Position numbers and translations under genes: made by a program. Under the pieces are notes generated by a model that was not told the DNA's origin, did no database searches, and saw only the letters and a list, made by a program, of their open reading frames with translations. A stretch of DNA of 48,079 nt from Corallococcus praedator (GTDB taxonomy: Bacteria > Myxococcota > Myxococcia > Myxococcales > Myxococcaceae), in the NCBI RefSeq assembly GCF_003612125.1, contig NZ_RAWI01000025.1, positions 1 to 48,079 of the forward strand, written 5' to 3'. This document shows, piece by piece, positions 41,245 through 48,079 of this stretch (positions within the stretch are counted from its first letter, which is position 1; every line of letters begins with the position of its first letter).

Positions 41245-41739
41245 ATGCTGGTGCGCTGGTTCGGATGGCGCGCAGTACCGGTTGTGACGCTGCTCATGAT
41301 TCTGGCGGGGGGAGGGCTGCTCATCCCCTTGCCAGGAGGCTTCCGGCATCTATTGAATCTCGACTGCTATGCAGTAGCCATCGCCGTGGTGTTGGCTGTT
41401 GTTGCCATGTATTTTCAGATGCGCGGCTGGTCACGCGTCGTCGCCAGTGTCTCGCTGGTGTTCGCGTTGTTCTTCTTGATGAGGATGAGATTGGAAAATC
41501 ACGAGATCCGGTGGCTGTATCGGGTGCATGCGGTCGCACCCATGGCTTGTCAGGAGGCATTCGTCAACGGTGCGGATGCTGAAAAAACTCTTGTGCGTGC
41601 ACTCGAACTGGCGGGCCTGCCCCCCAATGAAGGAGGGTTCCTGCTGATCGCATGCAAGAAAAATGGTGCGGAGACGTCAATCACCAATGGTTTCGAAAAA
41701 TCCTGGACACTTTTGCCAGATGGAAGCCTTTGGCCGTGA
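41245..41739 (+). CDS. Small membrane protein, candidate immunity factor for the RHS tip
   Basis: A 164-residue protein with three N-terminal hydrophobic helices (VTLLMILAGGGLLIPLP, AVAIAVVLAVVAMYF, VASVSLVFALFFLM) and a soluble C-terminal domain of about 85 residues (MACQEAFVNGADAEKTLVRAL, then FLLIACKKNG). No family recognised. It starts 25 bases after the RHS stop and has lowered GC (52% over 41401-41500), like the adjacent toxin tip; a gene in this place beside an RHS tip is most often its immunity protein. AAAGGA sits too close to the ATG at 41245, so the GTG at 41251 is an equally good start. Confidence 0.55.
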   Translation: MLVRWFGWRAVPVVTLLMILAGGGLLIPLPGGFRHLLNLDCYAVAIAVVLAVVAMYFQMRGWSRVVASVSLVFALFFLMRMRLENHEIRWLYRVHAVAPMACQEAFVNGADAEKTLVRALELAGLPPNEGGFLLIACKKNGAETSITNGFEKSWTLLPDGSLWP

Positions 41740-41818
41740 CGCAGCGATGAATGGCTTCGCACCTGCCCAGGATTTGCTTGCTGCGGGAAGGGGTGTTGCA
41801 TGGTCCGTGAGGCGAGCG

Positions 41819-42184
41819 TCAGCGGGCCACGGCGGTCAGCGTCCGCTTGCGGTTCTTCTGCCCCAGATACGCCTCACCCCAGTGCTTCAGGGTGAGGATG
41901 ACCTCGCGCAGCGTCTGACCCTGCGCGGTGAGGCTGTACTCCACGCGCGGCGGGACTTCCGCGTACACCTGCCGGTGCACGAGCCCGCTCGCCTCCAACT
42001 CGCGCAGGTGCTGGGTCAGCATCCGCTGCGTCACGTCCGGGATGTGCTTGCGCAGCTCCCCGAAGCGCAGCGTGCCGTCCAGCAGGTGGTAGAGGATGAG
42101 CCCCTTCCACTTGCCGCCAATCAAATCGAGCGTCGCTGACACGGGGCATCCCGCGGAGCACTCGTAGGTCTTGTGCCGGGCCAT
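41819..42184 (-). CDS. HxlR family winged-helix regulator
   Basis: A 121-residue HxlR/MarR-like regulator. [19 protein letters not shown] at the N-terminus is the family signature, with C13 (and a second Cys at C9) at the position that senses quinones or electrophiles in some relatives. The winged helix follows ([20 protein letters not shown]) and the wing [19 protein letters not shown]. The ATG at 42184 is 87 bases from the divergent quinone-reductase-like gene, a common arrangement in which HxlR represses that gene until oxidised. A relic of a similar gene lies at 29179-29300. Confidence 0.9.
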   Translation of the reverse strand: MARHKTYECSAGCPVSATLDLIGGKWKGLILYHLLDGTLRFGELRKHIPDVTQRMLTQHLRELEASGLVHRQVYAEVPPRVEYSLTAQGQTLREVILTLKHWGEAYLGQKNRKRTLTAVAR

Positions 42185-42271
42185 GGTTCCCTTTTCGTGC
42201 CTATTGGCCGAAATAGTGCGTACTTGTCCGCATCCACCTTCAGGACGATGTTGGCACGCAAGGAGAATCCC

Positions 42272-43288
42272 ATGCGAGCCGTTGCCCTCTACAAGTACCT
42301 CCCCAGCGACCATCCCGAGGCCCTCGTCGACGTGGCGCTGCCCACGCCCACGCCCGGCCCCGGCGACCTGCTCGTGCGCGTGCACGCGGTGTCCGTCAAC
42401 CCCGTGGACACCAAGGTACGTGCCCCCAAGGCGAAGGTGGAGACCGAGCCGCGCGTGCTCGGCTGGGACGCCGCCGGCGTCGTCGAGGCCGTGGGCGCCG
42501 ACGTGAAGCGCTTCCGTCCCGGGGACGAGGTCTACTACGCAGGCTCCATCGCCCGGCCGGGCACCAACTCCGAGCTGCACGTCGTCGATGCGCGCATCGT
42601 CGGACGCAAGCCCAGGAGCCTGTCGTTCGCGCAGGCCGCCGCGCTGCCCCTCACCTCCATCACCGCCTGGGAGCTGCTGTTCGAGCGGCTGGGCGTGTCC
42701 CGGGACAAGGGTGCCCCGAAGGATGCGCTGCTCATCGTGGGCGGCGCGGGCGGCGTGGGCTCCCTGGCCACCCAGCTTGCCCGTCAGTTGACGAACCTCA
42801 CCGTCATCGCCACTGCGTCGCGTCCGGAGACCGTGGCGTGGTGCACCGGGCAGGGCGCGCACCATGTGGTGGACCACCGGCAGCCCCTGGCGAAGCAGGT
42901 CCTGGCGCTGGCGCCGGAGGGCGTCCGCTACGTCCTGGCCCTGACCGCGACGGAGCAGCACTTCGCGCAGCTCGTGGAGGCGATGGCGCCCTTCGGACAA
43001 CTGGGCATCATCGACGACCCCCAGTCGCCGCTCGACGTGTCCGCGATGAAGCGCAAGAGCCTGGCGCTCCACTGGGAGCTCATGTTCACCCGCGCGCTCT
43101 TCAACGCGGATCCGCTCGCCCAGCAGCGGCTGCTCGACAGCGTGGCGGACCTGGTGGACGCGGGCACGCTCAAGACCACCATGGTGCAGGACTTCGGCCC
43201 CATCACCGCCGCCAACCTGCGGCGCGCGCACGCGGCCGTGGAGACCGGCCGCACCGTGGGAAAGATTGTCCTCAGCGGCTTCCCCTGA
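42272..43288 (+). CDS. Zinc-type alcohol dehydrogenase family / quinone reductase-like (TIGR02817-type)
   Basis: A 338-residue MDR-superfamily oxidoreductase. The GroES-like N-terminus ([20 protein letters not shown]) lacks the catalytic zinc Cys and the structural zinc lobe, as in quinone oxidoreductases. The NADPH-binding motif is [20 protein letters not shown] (about residues 153-172). [13 protein letters not shown] and [13 protein letters not shown] are typical of the TIGR02817 group. AAGGAG sits 6 bases before the ATG. Divergent from the HxlR gene, it probably reduces quinones or reactive carbonyls and is induced by them; the true substrate is not visible. Confidence 0.85.
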   Translation: MRAVALYKYLPSDHPEALVDVALPTPTPGPGDLLVRVHAVSVNPVDTKVRAPKAKVETEPRVLGWDAAGVVEAVGADVKRFRPGDEVYYAGSIARPGTNSELHVVDARIVGRKPRSLSFAQAAALPLTSITAWELLFERLGVSRDKGAPKDALLIVGGAGGVGSLATQLARQLTNLTVIATASRPETVAWCTGQGAHHVVDHRQPLAKQVLALAPEGVRYVLALTATEQHFAQLVEAMAPFGQLGIIDDPQSPLDVSAMKRKSLALHWELMFTRALFNADPLAQQRLLDSVADLVDAGTLKTTMVQDFGPITAANLRRAHAAVETGRTVGKIVLSGFP

Positions 43289-43421
43289 GCCGCGCGGCCT
43301 GAGCGGACCGGGCGGGCAGCCAGCCTTGCGTTGGCAACGCCCGCCAGCCCGGTCGCCGGGTATGGGAAGGGTGCACATCTTCTTCGCCGTGCGGTGACCG
43401 GGCCCTGGCGAGGTGTGGACC

Positions 43422-45158
43422 ATGAAGAAGACGGTGGCGGACCAGTTCGCGGAAGTGCTGGCGCTCGCGGGGGTGAAGCGCATCTACGGGGTGGTGGGCG
43501 ACAGCCTGAACGCCCTCACCGAAGCCCTGCGCAAGCGCGGTGACATCGAATGGGTCTCCATGCGCAACGAGGAGGCCGCGGCCTTCGCGGCGGGCGCGGA
43601 GGCGCACCTGACCGGGCAGCTCGCCGTGTGCGCCGGAAGCTGTGGCCCCGGCAACCTGCACCTCATCAACGGCCTCTATGACTGTCACCGCAGCCGGGTG
43701 CCGGTGCTGGCCATCGCGGCGCAGATTCCGTCCTCGGAGCTGGGCACCGGCTACTTCCAGGAGACGCATCCGGAGTCGCTCTTCCGCGAGTGCAGCCACT
43801 ACTGCGAGCTCGTCTCCGCGGCCAACCAGATGCAACGCACGTCGGAGATCGCCATCCGCAACGCCGTGGGCAAGCGGGGCGTGTCCGTGGTGGTGCTGCC
43901 CGGGGACGTCGCGCTCCAGAAGGCGGAGGACGCTCGGGCGCCCACGCCGGAATCCCTGTCGATGTCCCCGTCCCAGGTGACCCCTTCCGCGGAGCAGGTG
44001 CAGCAGATGGCCTCGCTGCTCAACAGCGGCGCGCGCGTGACGCTGCTGTGTGGCGCGGGCTGCGAGGGCGCGGGAGCGCAGGTGGTGGAGCTGGCGCGCA
44101 AGCTCCAGGCGCCGGTGGTCTCCGCGCTCCGGGGCAAGGAGCACGTGGAGAAGGACAACCCGCACTTCGTGGGCCTCACGGGCCTCATCGGCTACGCGTC
44201 CGGTTACTGGGCGATGATCGACTGCGACGTGCTCCTGATGCTGGGCACGGACTTCCCCTACCGGCAGTTCTATCCGGACACGGCGGACACCCACATCATC
44301 CAGGTGGACCTGCGCGCGGAGAACATCGGCAAGCGCACGCGGGTGGACCTGGGCGTGGTGGGCAGCGTGGCCGCCACGGTCCAGGCGCTGCTGCCCCGCA
44401 TCGAAACGAAGAAGGACACGAAGCACCTGGAGCGCGCGCTGGCGCACTACCGCAAGACGCGCGAGGAATTGGACGGGCTGGGCCGGGGCACGGTGGGCAA
44501 GAAGCCCCTCCACCCGCCGCAGGTGGCCCGCGCGTTCGACCTCCAGGCGTCCGACAGCGCCATCTTCACCTGTGACGTGGGCCTGCCCACGGTGTGGGCC
44601 GCGCGCTACGCGACGATGAAGGGCCAGCGACGGCTGGTGGGCTCGTTCAACCACGGCTCCATGGCCAGCGCGCTGGCGCAGGCCATTGGCGTGCAGAAGG
44701 CCTTCCCGGACCGGCAGGTCATCTCCTTCTCCGGAGACGGCGGCTTCACGATGTTGATGGGGGACTTCATCAGCCTCGTGCAACTGGGGCTGCCCATCAA
44801 GGTCGTGGTCTTCAACAACAGCTCCCTGGGCTTCGTGGCGATGGAGCAGCAGGTGGGCGGCATGCTCGACGTGGGCACCGCCCTGCGCAATCCCAACTTC
44901 GCGCAGCTGGCGGAGGCCGTGGGCATCAAGGGCCTGCGCGTGGAGGACCCGGGGGACGTGGACGCGGCGGTGCAGCAGGCGCTCGCGACGCCCGGGCCGG
45001 TGCTGGTGGACGCCGTCGTCAGCAAGGCGGAGCTGGTGATGCCCCCGAAGATCACCGCCTCCATGGCCGCGGGTTTCACGCTGTTCGGCGTGAAGGCGCT
45101 GCTCAACGGCCGCACCAATGAGGTGCTGGAGCTGGCGCGCACCAACCTCTGGCGCTGA
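43422..45158 (+). CDS. poxB: Thiamine-diphosphate-dependent pyruvate oxidase/dehydrogenase (PoxB-like)
   Basis: A 578-residue ThDP enzyme in the PoxB size range, converting pyruvate to acetate and CO2 with electron transfer to quinone (PoxB) or oxygen. The N-terminal catalytic glutamate is in [20 protein letters not shown]; the ThDP/Mg motif is [14 protein letters not shown] followed by [16 protein letters not shown] (GDGG...NN). The central FAD/nucleotide domain has [15 protein letters not shown] and [15 protein letters not shown], matching PoxB rather than acetolactate synthase. The C-terminus ends ELARTNLWR, close to the PoxB lipid-activation tail. Start ATG at 43422 with GAGG about 10 bases upstream; a GTG nine bases earlier is possible. 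Monocistronic, with a hairpin terminator downstream. Confidence 0.88.
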   Translation: MKKTVADQFAEVLALAGVKRIYGVVGDSLNALTEALRKRGDIEWVSMRNEEAAAFAAGAEAHLTGQLAVCAGSCGPGNLHLINGLYDCHRSRVPVLAIAAQIPSSELGTGYFQETHPESLFRECSHYCELVSAANQMQRTSEIAIRNAVGKRGVSVVVLPGDVALQKAEDARAPTPESLSMSPSQVTPSAEQVQQMASLLNSGARVTLLCGAGCEGAGAQVVELARKLQAPVVSALRGKEHVEKDNPHFVGLTGLIGYASGYWAMIDCDVLLMLGTDFPYRQFYPDTADTHIIQVDLRAENIGKRTRVDLGVVGSVAATVQALLPRIETKKDTKHLERALAHYRKTREELDGLGRGTVGKKPLHPPQVARAFDLQASDSAIFTCDVGLPTVWAARYATMKGQRRLVGSFNHGSMASALAQAIGVQKAFPDRQVISFSGDGGFTMLMGDFISLVQLGLPIKVVVFNNSSLGFVAMEQQVGGMLDVGTALRNPNFAQLAEAVGIKGLRVEDPGDVDAAVQQALATPGPVLVDAVVSKAELVMPPKITASMAAGFTLFGVKALLNGRTNEVLELARTNLWR

Positions 45159-45182
45159 AGACGCCGGGGCCAGGGTGGGGAA

Positions 45183-45205
45183 AACCCCTGGGGTTCCCAG
45201 GGGTT
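45183..45205 (+). terminator. Strong hairpin after poxB
   Basis: AACCCCTGGG (45183-45192) and CCCAGGGGTT (45196-45205) form a perfect 10-bp stem with a 3-base loop. A second small stem CCTGG/CCAGG (45212-45224) follows. There is no T-run, so this may be a rho-assisted terminator or mRNA 3'-end stabiliser. Confidence 0.5.
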
Positions 45206-45325
45206 GGGTGTCCTGGCGCCCAGGGGCCGGAAAAAAGAATCAGGGCCGCGAATCCATTCGCCCGCTGGCTGCCTCTTATCCTGCGAAGGGGATTTTCCCC
45301 ACCGCACGAGGTTCGAAGGCGCGCC

Positions 45326-45844
45326 ATGGATTCGCCCACACCCCCCAACGCGATGCTGGTCGCGGCCCATGCCGGGGACCTGGACGCGCTGGCCCGGCTG
45401 CTCCAGGTCTATCAACCGAACCTCCGGCGGTACGCGCAGCAGCGCTGCCTCATCAGCGACGTGGACGACGCGGTCCAGGAAGCGCTGCTCGTGATGGCGC
45501 GTCACCTGGGCGCGGTCCGGAAGCTGGCCTCGTTCTCCGGGTGGATGTTCAAGGTGGTGCAGCGCGAGTGCCGCCGGCTGGGCCGCGTGGCCTTCAAGCA
45601 GGACCCGTACGAAGAGGCGCTCGTCGACCAGTGGATGGCCGCGCACACGCCGGACTCGCTGCGGATGGACCTGGCGGCGGCGCTGGAGTCGCTGCCTCCG
45701 CACTACGTGCAGGTCGTGTTGCTGCGTGACTTCGAAGAGCTGTCCATCCGCGAGATTGGCGAGCGCCTGGAGCTGGACGTGCCCGCGGTGAAGAGCCGCC
45801 TGCACCGCGCCCGCGTGATGATTCGCGAATACCTGCTGGCCTGA
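45326..45844 (+). CDS. ECF-type sigma-70 factor
   Basis: A 172-residue sigma factor with region 2 (LLQVYQPNLRRYAQQRCLIS, then DVDDAVQEALLVMARHL and FSGWMFKVVQRECRRLGRV) and region 4 (LESLPPHYVQVVLLRDFEEL, then SIREIGERLELDVPAVKSRL HRAR). The extracytoplasmic-function layout lacks regions 1 and 3. GAAGG six bases before the ATG supports the start. No recognisable zinc-binding anti-sigma (ZAS) gene is adjacent; instead a four-helix membrane protein follows after 32 bases and may be a target or regulator. The stimulus is unknown. Confidence 0.88.
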   Translation: MDSPTPPNAMLVAAHAGDLDALARLLQVYQPNLRRYAQQRCLISDVDDAVQEALLVMARHLGAVRKLASFSGWMFKVVQRECRRLGRVAFKQDPYEEALVDQWMAAHTPDSLRMDLAAALESLPPHYVQVVLLRDFEELSIREIGERLELDVPAVKSRLHRARVMIREYLLA

Positions 45845-45876
45845 TTTCCAATCCCATTGCTGTCCGGAGTCCTCCC

Positions 45877-46383
45877 ATGGCGAACCCCATGTCCCTGCTT
45901 GGCATCCTCCACACCGTGGTCAGCCTGCCCCCCATCGTCTTCGGCGTCTGGGCCTTCCTGCGCGACGGGCGCATCGATCCCGCGAACCGCCTGGGCAAGG
46001 CCTACGTCGTCAGCATGGTGACGTCGGTGGTGACGTCCTTCGGGCTCTCCAGCACGGGCGGCTTCAACCCGGGCCATGGGCTGGGCCTGCTCGCGCTGCT
46101 GTTGATGGCGGTGGGGGCGTTCGCTCCCAAGCCGGGGGACGGACGCGCCACGACCTACGTGCGGATGCTGACCTACTCCGCCAGCTTCATGGTGCTGCTG
46201 GTGCCGGGCATCAATGAGACGCTGACCCGCCTGCCCGCGAGCCAGCCCCTCGCGGACAGCCCGCAGTCCCCGCTGGTGCAGTCGGCGCTGGCGGCCCTGC
46301 TGGTGGCGTTTCTCTCAGGCGCCACGTACCAGGTGGTGAAGCTGCGTGGACAGGCCCGGCCCCAGGTGCACCCGCAGGCGTGA
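45877..46383 (+). CDS. DUF2306-like four-helix membrane protein
   Basis: A 168-residue membrane protein. LHTVVSLPPIVFGVWAFLRD is followed by PANRLGKAYVVSMVTSVVTS and FNPGHGLGLLALLLM, the His/Arg/Asn pattern of DUF2306 proteins; two further hydrophobic helices are MLTYSASFMVLLVPGI and SALAALLVAFLSGATYQVV. Histidines in helices 1 and 3 could bind heme or metal, but no function is known. It lies 32 bases after the sigma gene with CCGGAG before its ATG, so the two are probably co-transcribed. A GGGCT/AGCCC hairpin (46388-46401) sits in the 21-base gap to the convergent dehydrogenase gene. Confidence 0.7.
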   Translation: MANPMSLLGILHTVVSLPPIVFGVWAFLRDGRIDPANRLGKAYVVSMVTSVVTSFGLSSTGGFNPGHGLGLLALLLMAVGAFAPKPGDGRATTYVRMLTYSASFMVLLVPGINETLTRLPASQPLADSPQSPLVQSALAALLVAFLSGATYQVVKLRGQARPQVHPQA

Positions 46384-46404
46384 GGTGGGGCTGACGAGCC
46401 CGCG

Positions 46405-47451
46405 CTACGTCAGGCTCTTCATGTCGATGACGAAGCGGTACTTCACGTCGCCCCGGTGCAGTCGCTCGAAGGCGTCGTTGATGTCCTGGATGGGAATCAG
46501 CTCAATGTCGGAGACGATGCCGTGCTCGCCGCAGAAGTCGAGCATCGCCTGCGTCTCCGGCAGTCCGCCCGAACCGGAGCCGGAGAAGCTCGCGCGCCGG
46601 GACAGGAGCGAGACGGCGGTGACCTCCAGGGGCCTGGCCGGGAAACCCACCAGCACCAGGTGTCCGTCGCGCCTCAACAGCTCCAGGTAGGCGTTGACGT
46701 CATGGTTCGCGGAGACGGTGTCCAGGATGAAGTCCAGCTTGCCCACCTGGGCGGCCATCTCCTCTGGCTTCGAGGACACCACCACCTCGTGCGCGCCCAG
46801 CCGGAACGCATCCTGCTTCTTGCGGTCGGTGTGGCTGAACACCACGACGTGCGCGCCCAGGGCCCGCGCGAACTTCACCCCCATGTGGCCCAGTCCGCCC
46901 AGCCCCACCACGCCCACGCGCATCCCGGGGCCCACCTTCCAGTGGCGCAGCGGTGAGTACGTGGTGATGCCCGCGCACAAGAGCGGCGCGACGGCCGCCG
47001 GGTCCAGGTTCGCGGGGACCTTCAGGACGAAGTGCTCGTCCACCACGACGGTCTCCGAATAGCCGCCCTGGGTGACCGTCTTCCCGTCCTTCTCCCGGCC
47101 GCCGTACGTCAGGACGCCGCTGACCTTGCAGTACTGCTCCAGGCCGTCCTTGCAGTCCTCACAGGTGCGGCAGGAGTCCACCATGGTGCCGACCCCTGCC
47201 AGGTCCCCTGTCTTGAGCTTCGTCACGTCGCGGCCCACGCGAACCACGCGGCCCACGATTTCGTGTCCCGGCACCAGGGGGTAGGGTGAGACGCCCCAGT
47301 CGTTGTGGGCCATGTGCAGGTCCGTGTGGCAGACGCCGCAGTAGAGGATTTCAAGCTGCACGTCGCGCGGGCCGGGCTCGCGGCGCTCGAACTGGAATGG
47401 GGTGAGGGGCGAGCGGGCGTCCTGTGCTGCGTAACCTCGAACGGGAATCAT
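46405..47451 (-). CDS. Zinc-dependent NAD(P) alcohol dehydrogenase, CAD/YahK type
   Basis: A 348-residue MDR-family alcohol dehydrogenase. Catalytic zinc ligands are in CGVCHTDLHMAHNDWG and PGHEIVGRV; the structural zinc is held by four Cys in CRTCEDCKDGLEQYC. The cofactor motif is VGVVGLGGLGHMGVKFARA, with SHTDRKKQDA after it, favouring NADPH as in cinnamyl-alcohol-dehydrogenase/YahK enzymes that reduce a broad range of aldehydes. The C-terminus IQDINDAFERLHRGDVKYRF is typical. A second copy lies directly upstream on the same strand (47593 onward). Start ATG at 47451. Confidence 0.9.
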   Translation of the reverse strand: MIPVRGYAAQDARSPLTPFQFERREPGPRDVQLEILYCGVCHTDLHMAHNDWGVSPYPLVPGHEIVGRVVRVGRDVTKLKTGDLAGVGTMVDSCRTCEDCKDGLEQYCKVSGVLTYGGREKDGKTVTQGGYSETVVVDEHFVLKVPANLDPAAVAPLLCAGITTYSPLRHWKVGPGMRVGVVGLGGLGHMGVKFARALGAHVVVFSHTDRKKQDAFRLGAHEVVVSSKPEEMAAQVGKLDFILDTVSANHDVNAYLELLRRDGHLVLVGFPARPLEVTAVSLLSRRASFSGSGSGGLPETQAMLDFCGEHGIVSDIELIPIQDINDAFERLHRGDVKYRFVIDMKSLT

Positions 47452-47592
47452 GGGGCGTGGCTCCTGGAAGTGGTTCCCTGCGTGATGCCAGCAAGGATGG
47501 GCGCCGCCGCGTTCGCGCGAAACAGACGGAATCAGGATGCAGTATGTAGGAAAGCTTCCGAATTGATTCCGCGCGCCTGGAGCCTGCCCGCG

Positions 47593-48079
47593 CTACCGGA
47601 GGCTCTTCAGGTCGATGACGAAGCGGTACTTCACGTCGCCCCGGCGCAATCGCTCGAAGGCATGGTTGATGTCCTGGATGGGAATCAACTCGATGTCGGA
47701 GACGATGCCGTGCTCGCCGCAGAAGTCGAGCATCTCCTGCGTCTCCGGCAGCCCCCCGATGGAGGAGCCGGAGAAGCCCAGGCGCTTGATGAGGAGCGGG
47801 AGGACGGAGACCTCCAGCGGCCGCTCAGGCACGCCCACGACGGACAGGTGCCCGTCGCGCTTCAACAGTCCCAGGTAGGCATTGACGTCATGGACCGCGG
47901 AGACGGTGTCCAGGATGAGGTCGAACCTGCCTGCCTGCGCGGCCATCTCCTCCGGGTTCGACGACACCACCAGCTCATGCGCCCCCAGCCGGAGCGCGTC
48001 CTTCCGCTTCCTGTCGGACTGGCTGAACACGACGACGTGCGCGCCCAGCGCCCGCGCGATCTTCACCCCCATGTGGCCC
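47593..48079 (-). CDS. Second CAD/YahK-type alcohol dehydrogenase, C-terminal part (cut by window edge)
   Basis: The last 162 residues of a zinc alcohol dehydrogenase, from within the cofactor motif (GHMGVKIARALGAHVVVFSQ) to the end, the N-terminal zinc domain being outside the window. It is a tandem paralogue of the 46405-47451 gene: both end in IELIPIQDIN and GDVKYRFVID, while differing in the substrate-pocket region (GFSGSSIGGLPETQEML against SFSGSGSGGLPETQAML). The 141 bases between the copies hold no gene, and an AT-rich patch near 47530-47570 may carry the promoter of the downstream copy. Confidence 0.9.
   Translation of the reverse strand, partial: GHMGVKIARALGAHVVVFSQSDRKRKDALRLGAHELVVSSNPEEMAAQAGRFDLILDTVSAVHDVNAYLGLLKRDGHLSVVGVPERPLEVSVLPLLIKRLGFSGSSIGGLPETQEMLDFCGEHGIVSDIELIPIQDINHAFERLRRGDVKYRFVIDLKSLR

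Noticed and set aside
45206..45240. CRISPR-like or tandem repeats in the CCCAGG-rich stretch after poxB
   Set aside because: The repeated CCCAGGGG words are arms of overlapping hairpins; there are no regular spacers.

Overview
The window looks like a chromosomal segment from a fruiting myxobacterium of the Myxococcus/Corallococcus type. It is GC-rich (about 70% in most genes), with long ORFs, lipoprotein polymorphic toxins and a light-responsive carotenoid operon. That operon matches the 11-gene carB operon known from Myxococcus xanthus in content and order. No RNA genes, CRISPR arrays or complete insertion sequences were found. Calls rest on reading translated proteins by eye; no database search was possible.

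Region 1 (1-2997, mostly minus strand): the first residues of an unknown protein, an Fes-type esterase, and a translationally coupled pair made of a secreted thioredoxin-fold protein and a sugar-epimerase-like SDR protein. Region 2 (2998-13482, plus strand): a compact promoter/operator followed by crtE, crtIb, crtB, crtD, crtC, a glycosyltransferase, crtYc, crtYd, an acyltransferase, carA and carH. Nine of the ten junctions are only 10 bp apart or overlap as ATGA/TTGA. The enzymes fit a route from GGPP through phytoene and lycopene to a monocyclic, hydroxylated, glycosylated and acylated carotenoid. CarA and CarH are MerR-type repressors; CarH keeps every residue of a B12 photoreceptor, while CarA has lost the Trp-containing loop. 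The operator is four 11-bp direct repeats, the last holding the -35 box.

Region 3 (13483-18232, minus strand): a decayed scrap of a DUF2252 gene, an AT-rich PLD-nuclease-like protein with twin zinc ribbons, an intact DUF2252 gene, and a SitA-like lipoprotein toxin with overlapping immunity gene. Region 4 (18301-23663, minus strand): two large unrecognised genes in one unit, one an N-terminal beta-propeller-like plus long amphipathic helical protein, the other an apparent aegerolysin-like domain fused to a TULIP/P47-like region. These are candidates for a new two-component toxin. Region 5 (23983-27657): propionyl-CoA synthetase, a TetR regulator divergent from a hemolysin III protein, and a frameshifted LuxR-type HTH gene. 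Region 6 (27658-29723): decayed DNA with a multiply frameshifted beta-helix gene and an HxlR relic.

Region 7 (29724-41739, plus strand): a 1791-residue lipoprotein with a glycine-rich hydrophobic segment, an intrinsic terminator, a 2007-residue SpvB/FG-GAP/TcdB-middle/RHS protein with an AT-rich C-terminal tip, and a small membrane protein that may be its immunity factor. This looks like a Tc-like or RHS polymorphic toxin locus. Region 8 (41819-48079): an HxlR regulator divergent from a quinone-reductase-like enzyme, pyruvate oxidase/dehydrogenase PoxB, an ECF sigma factor with a DUF2306-like membrane protein, and two tandem zinc alcohol dehydrogenases, the second cut by the window edge.
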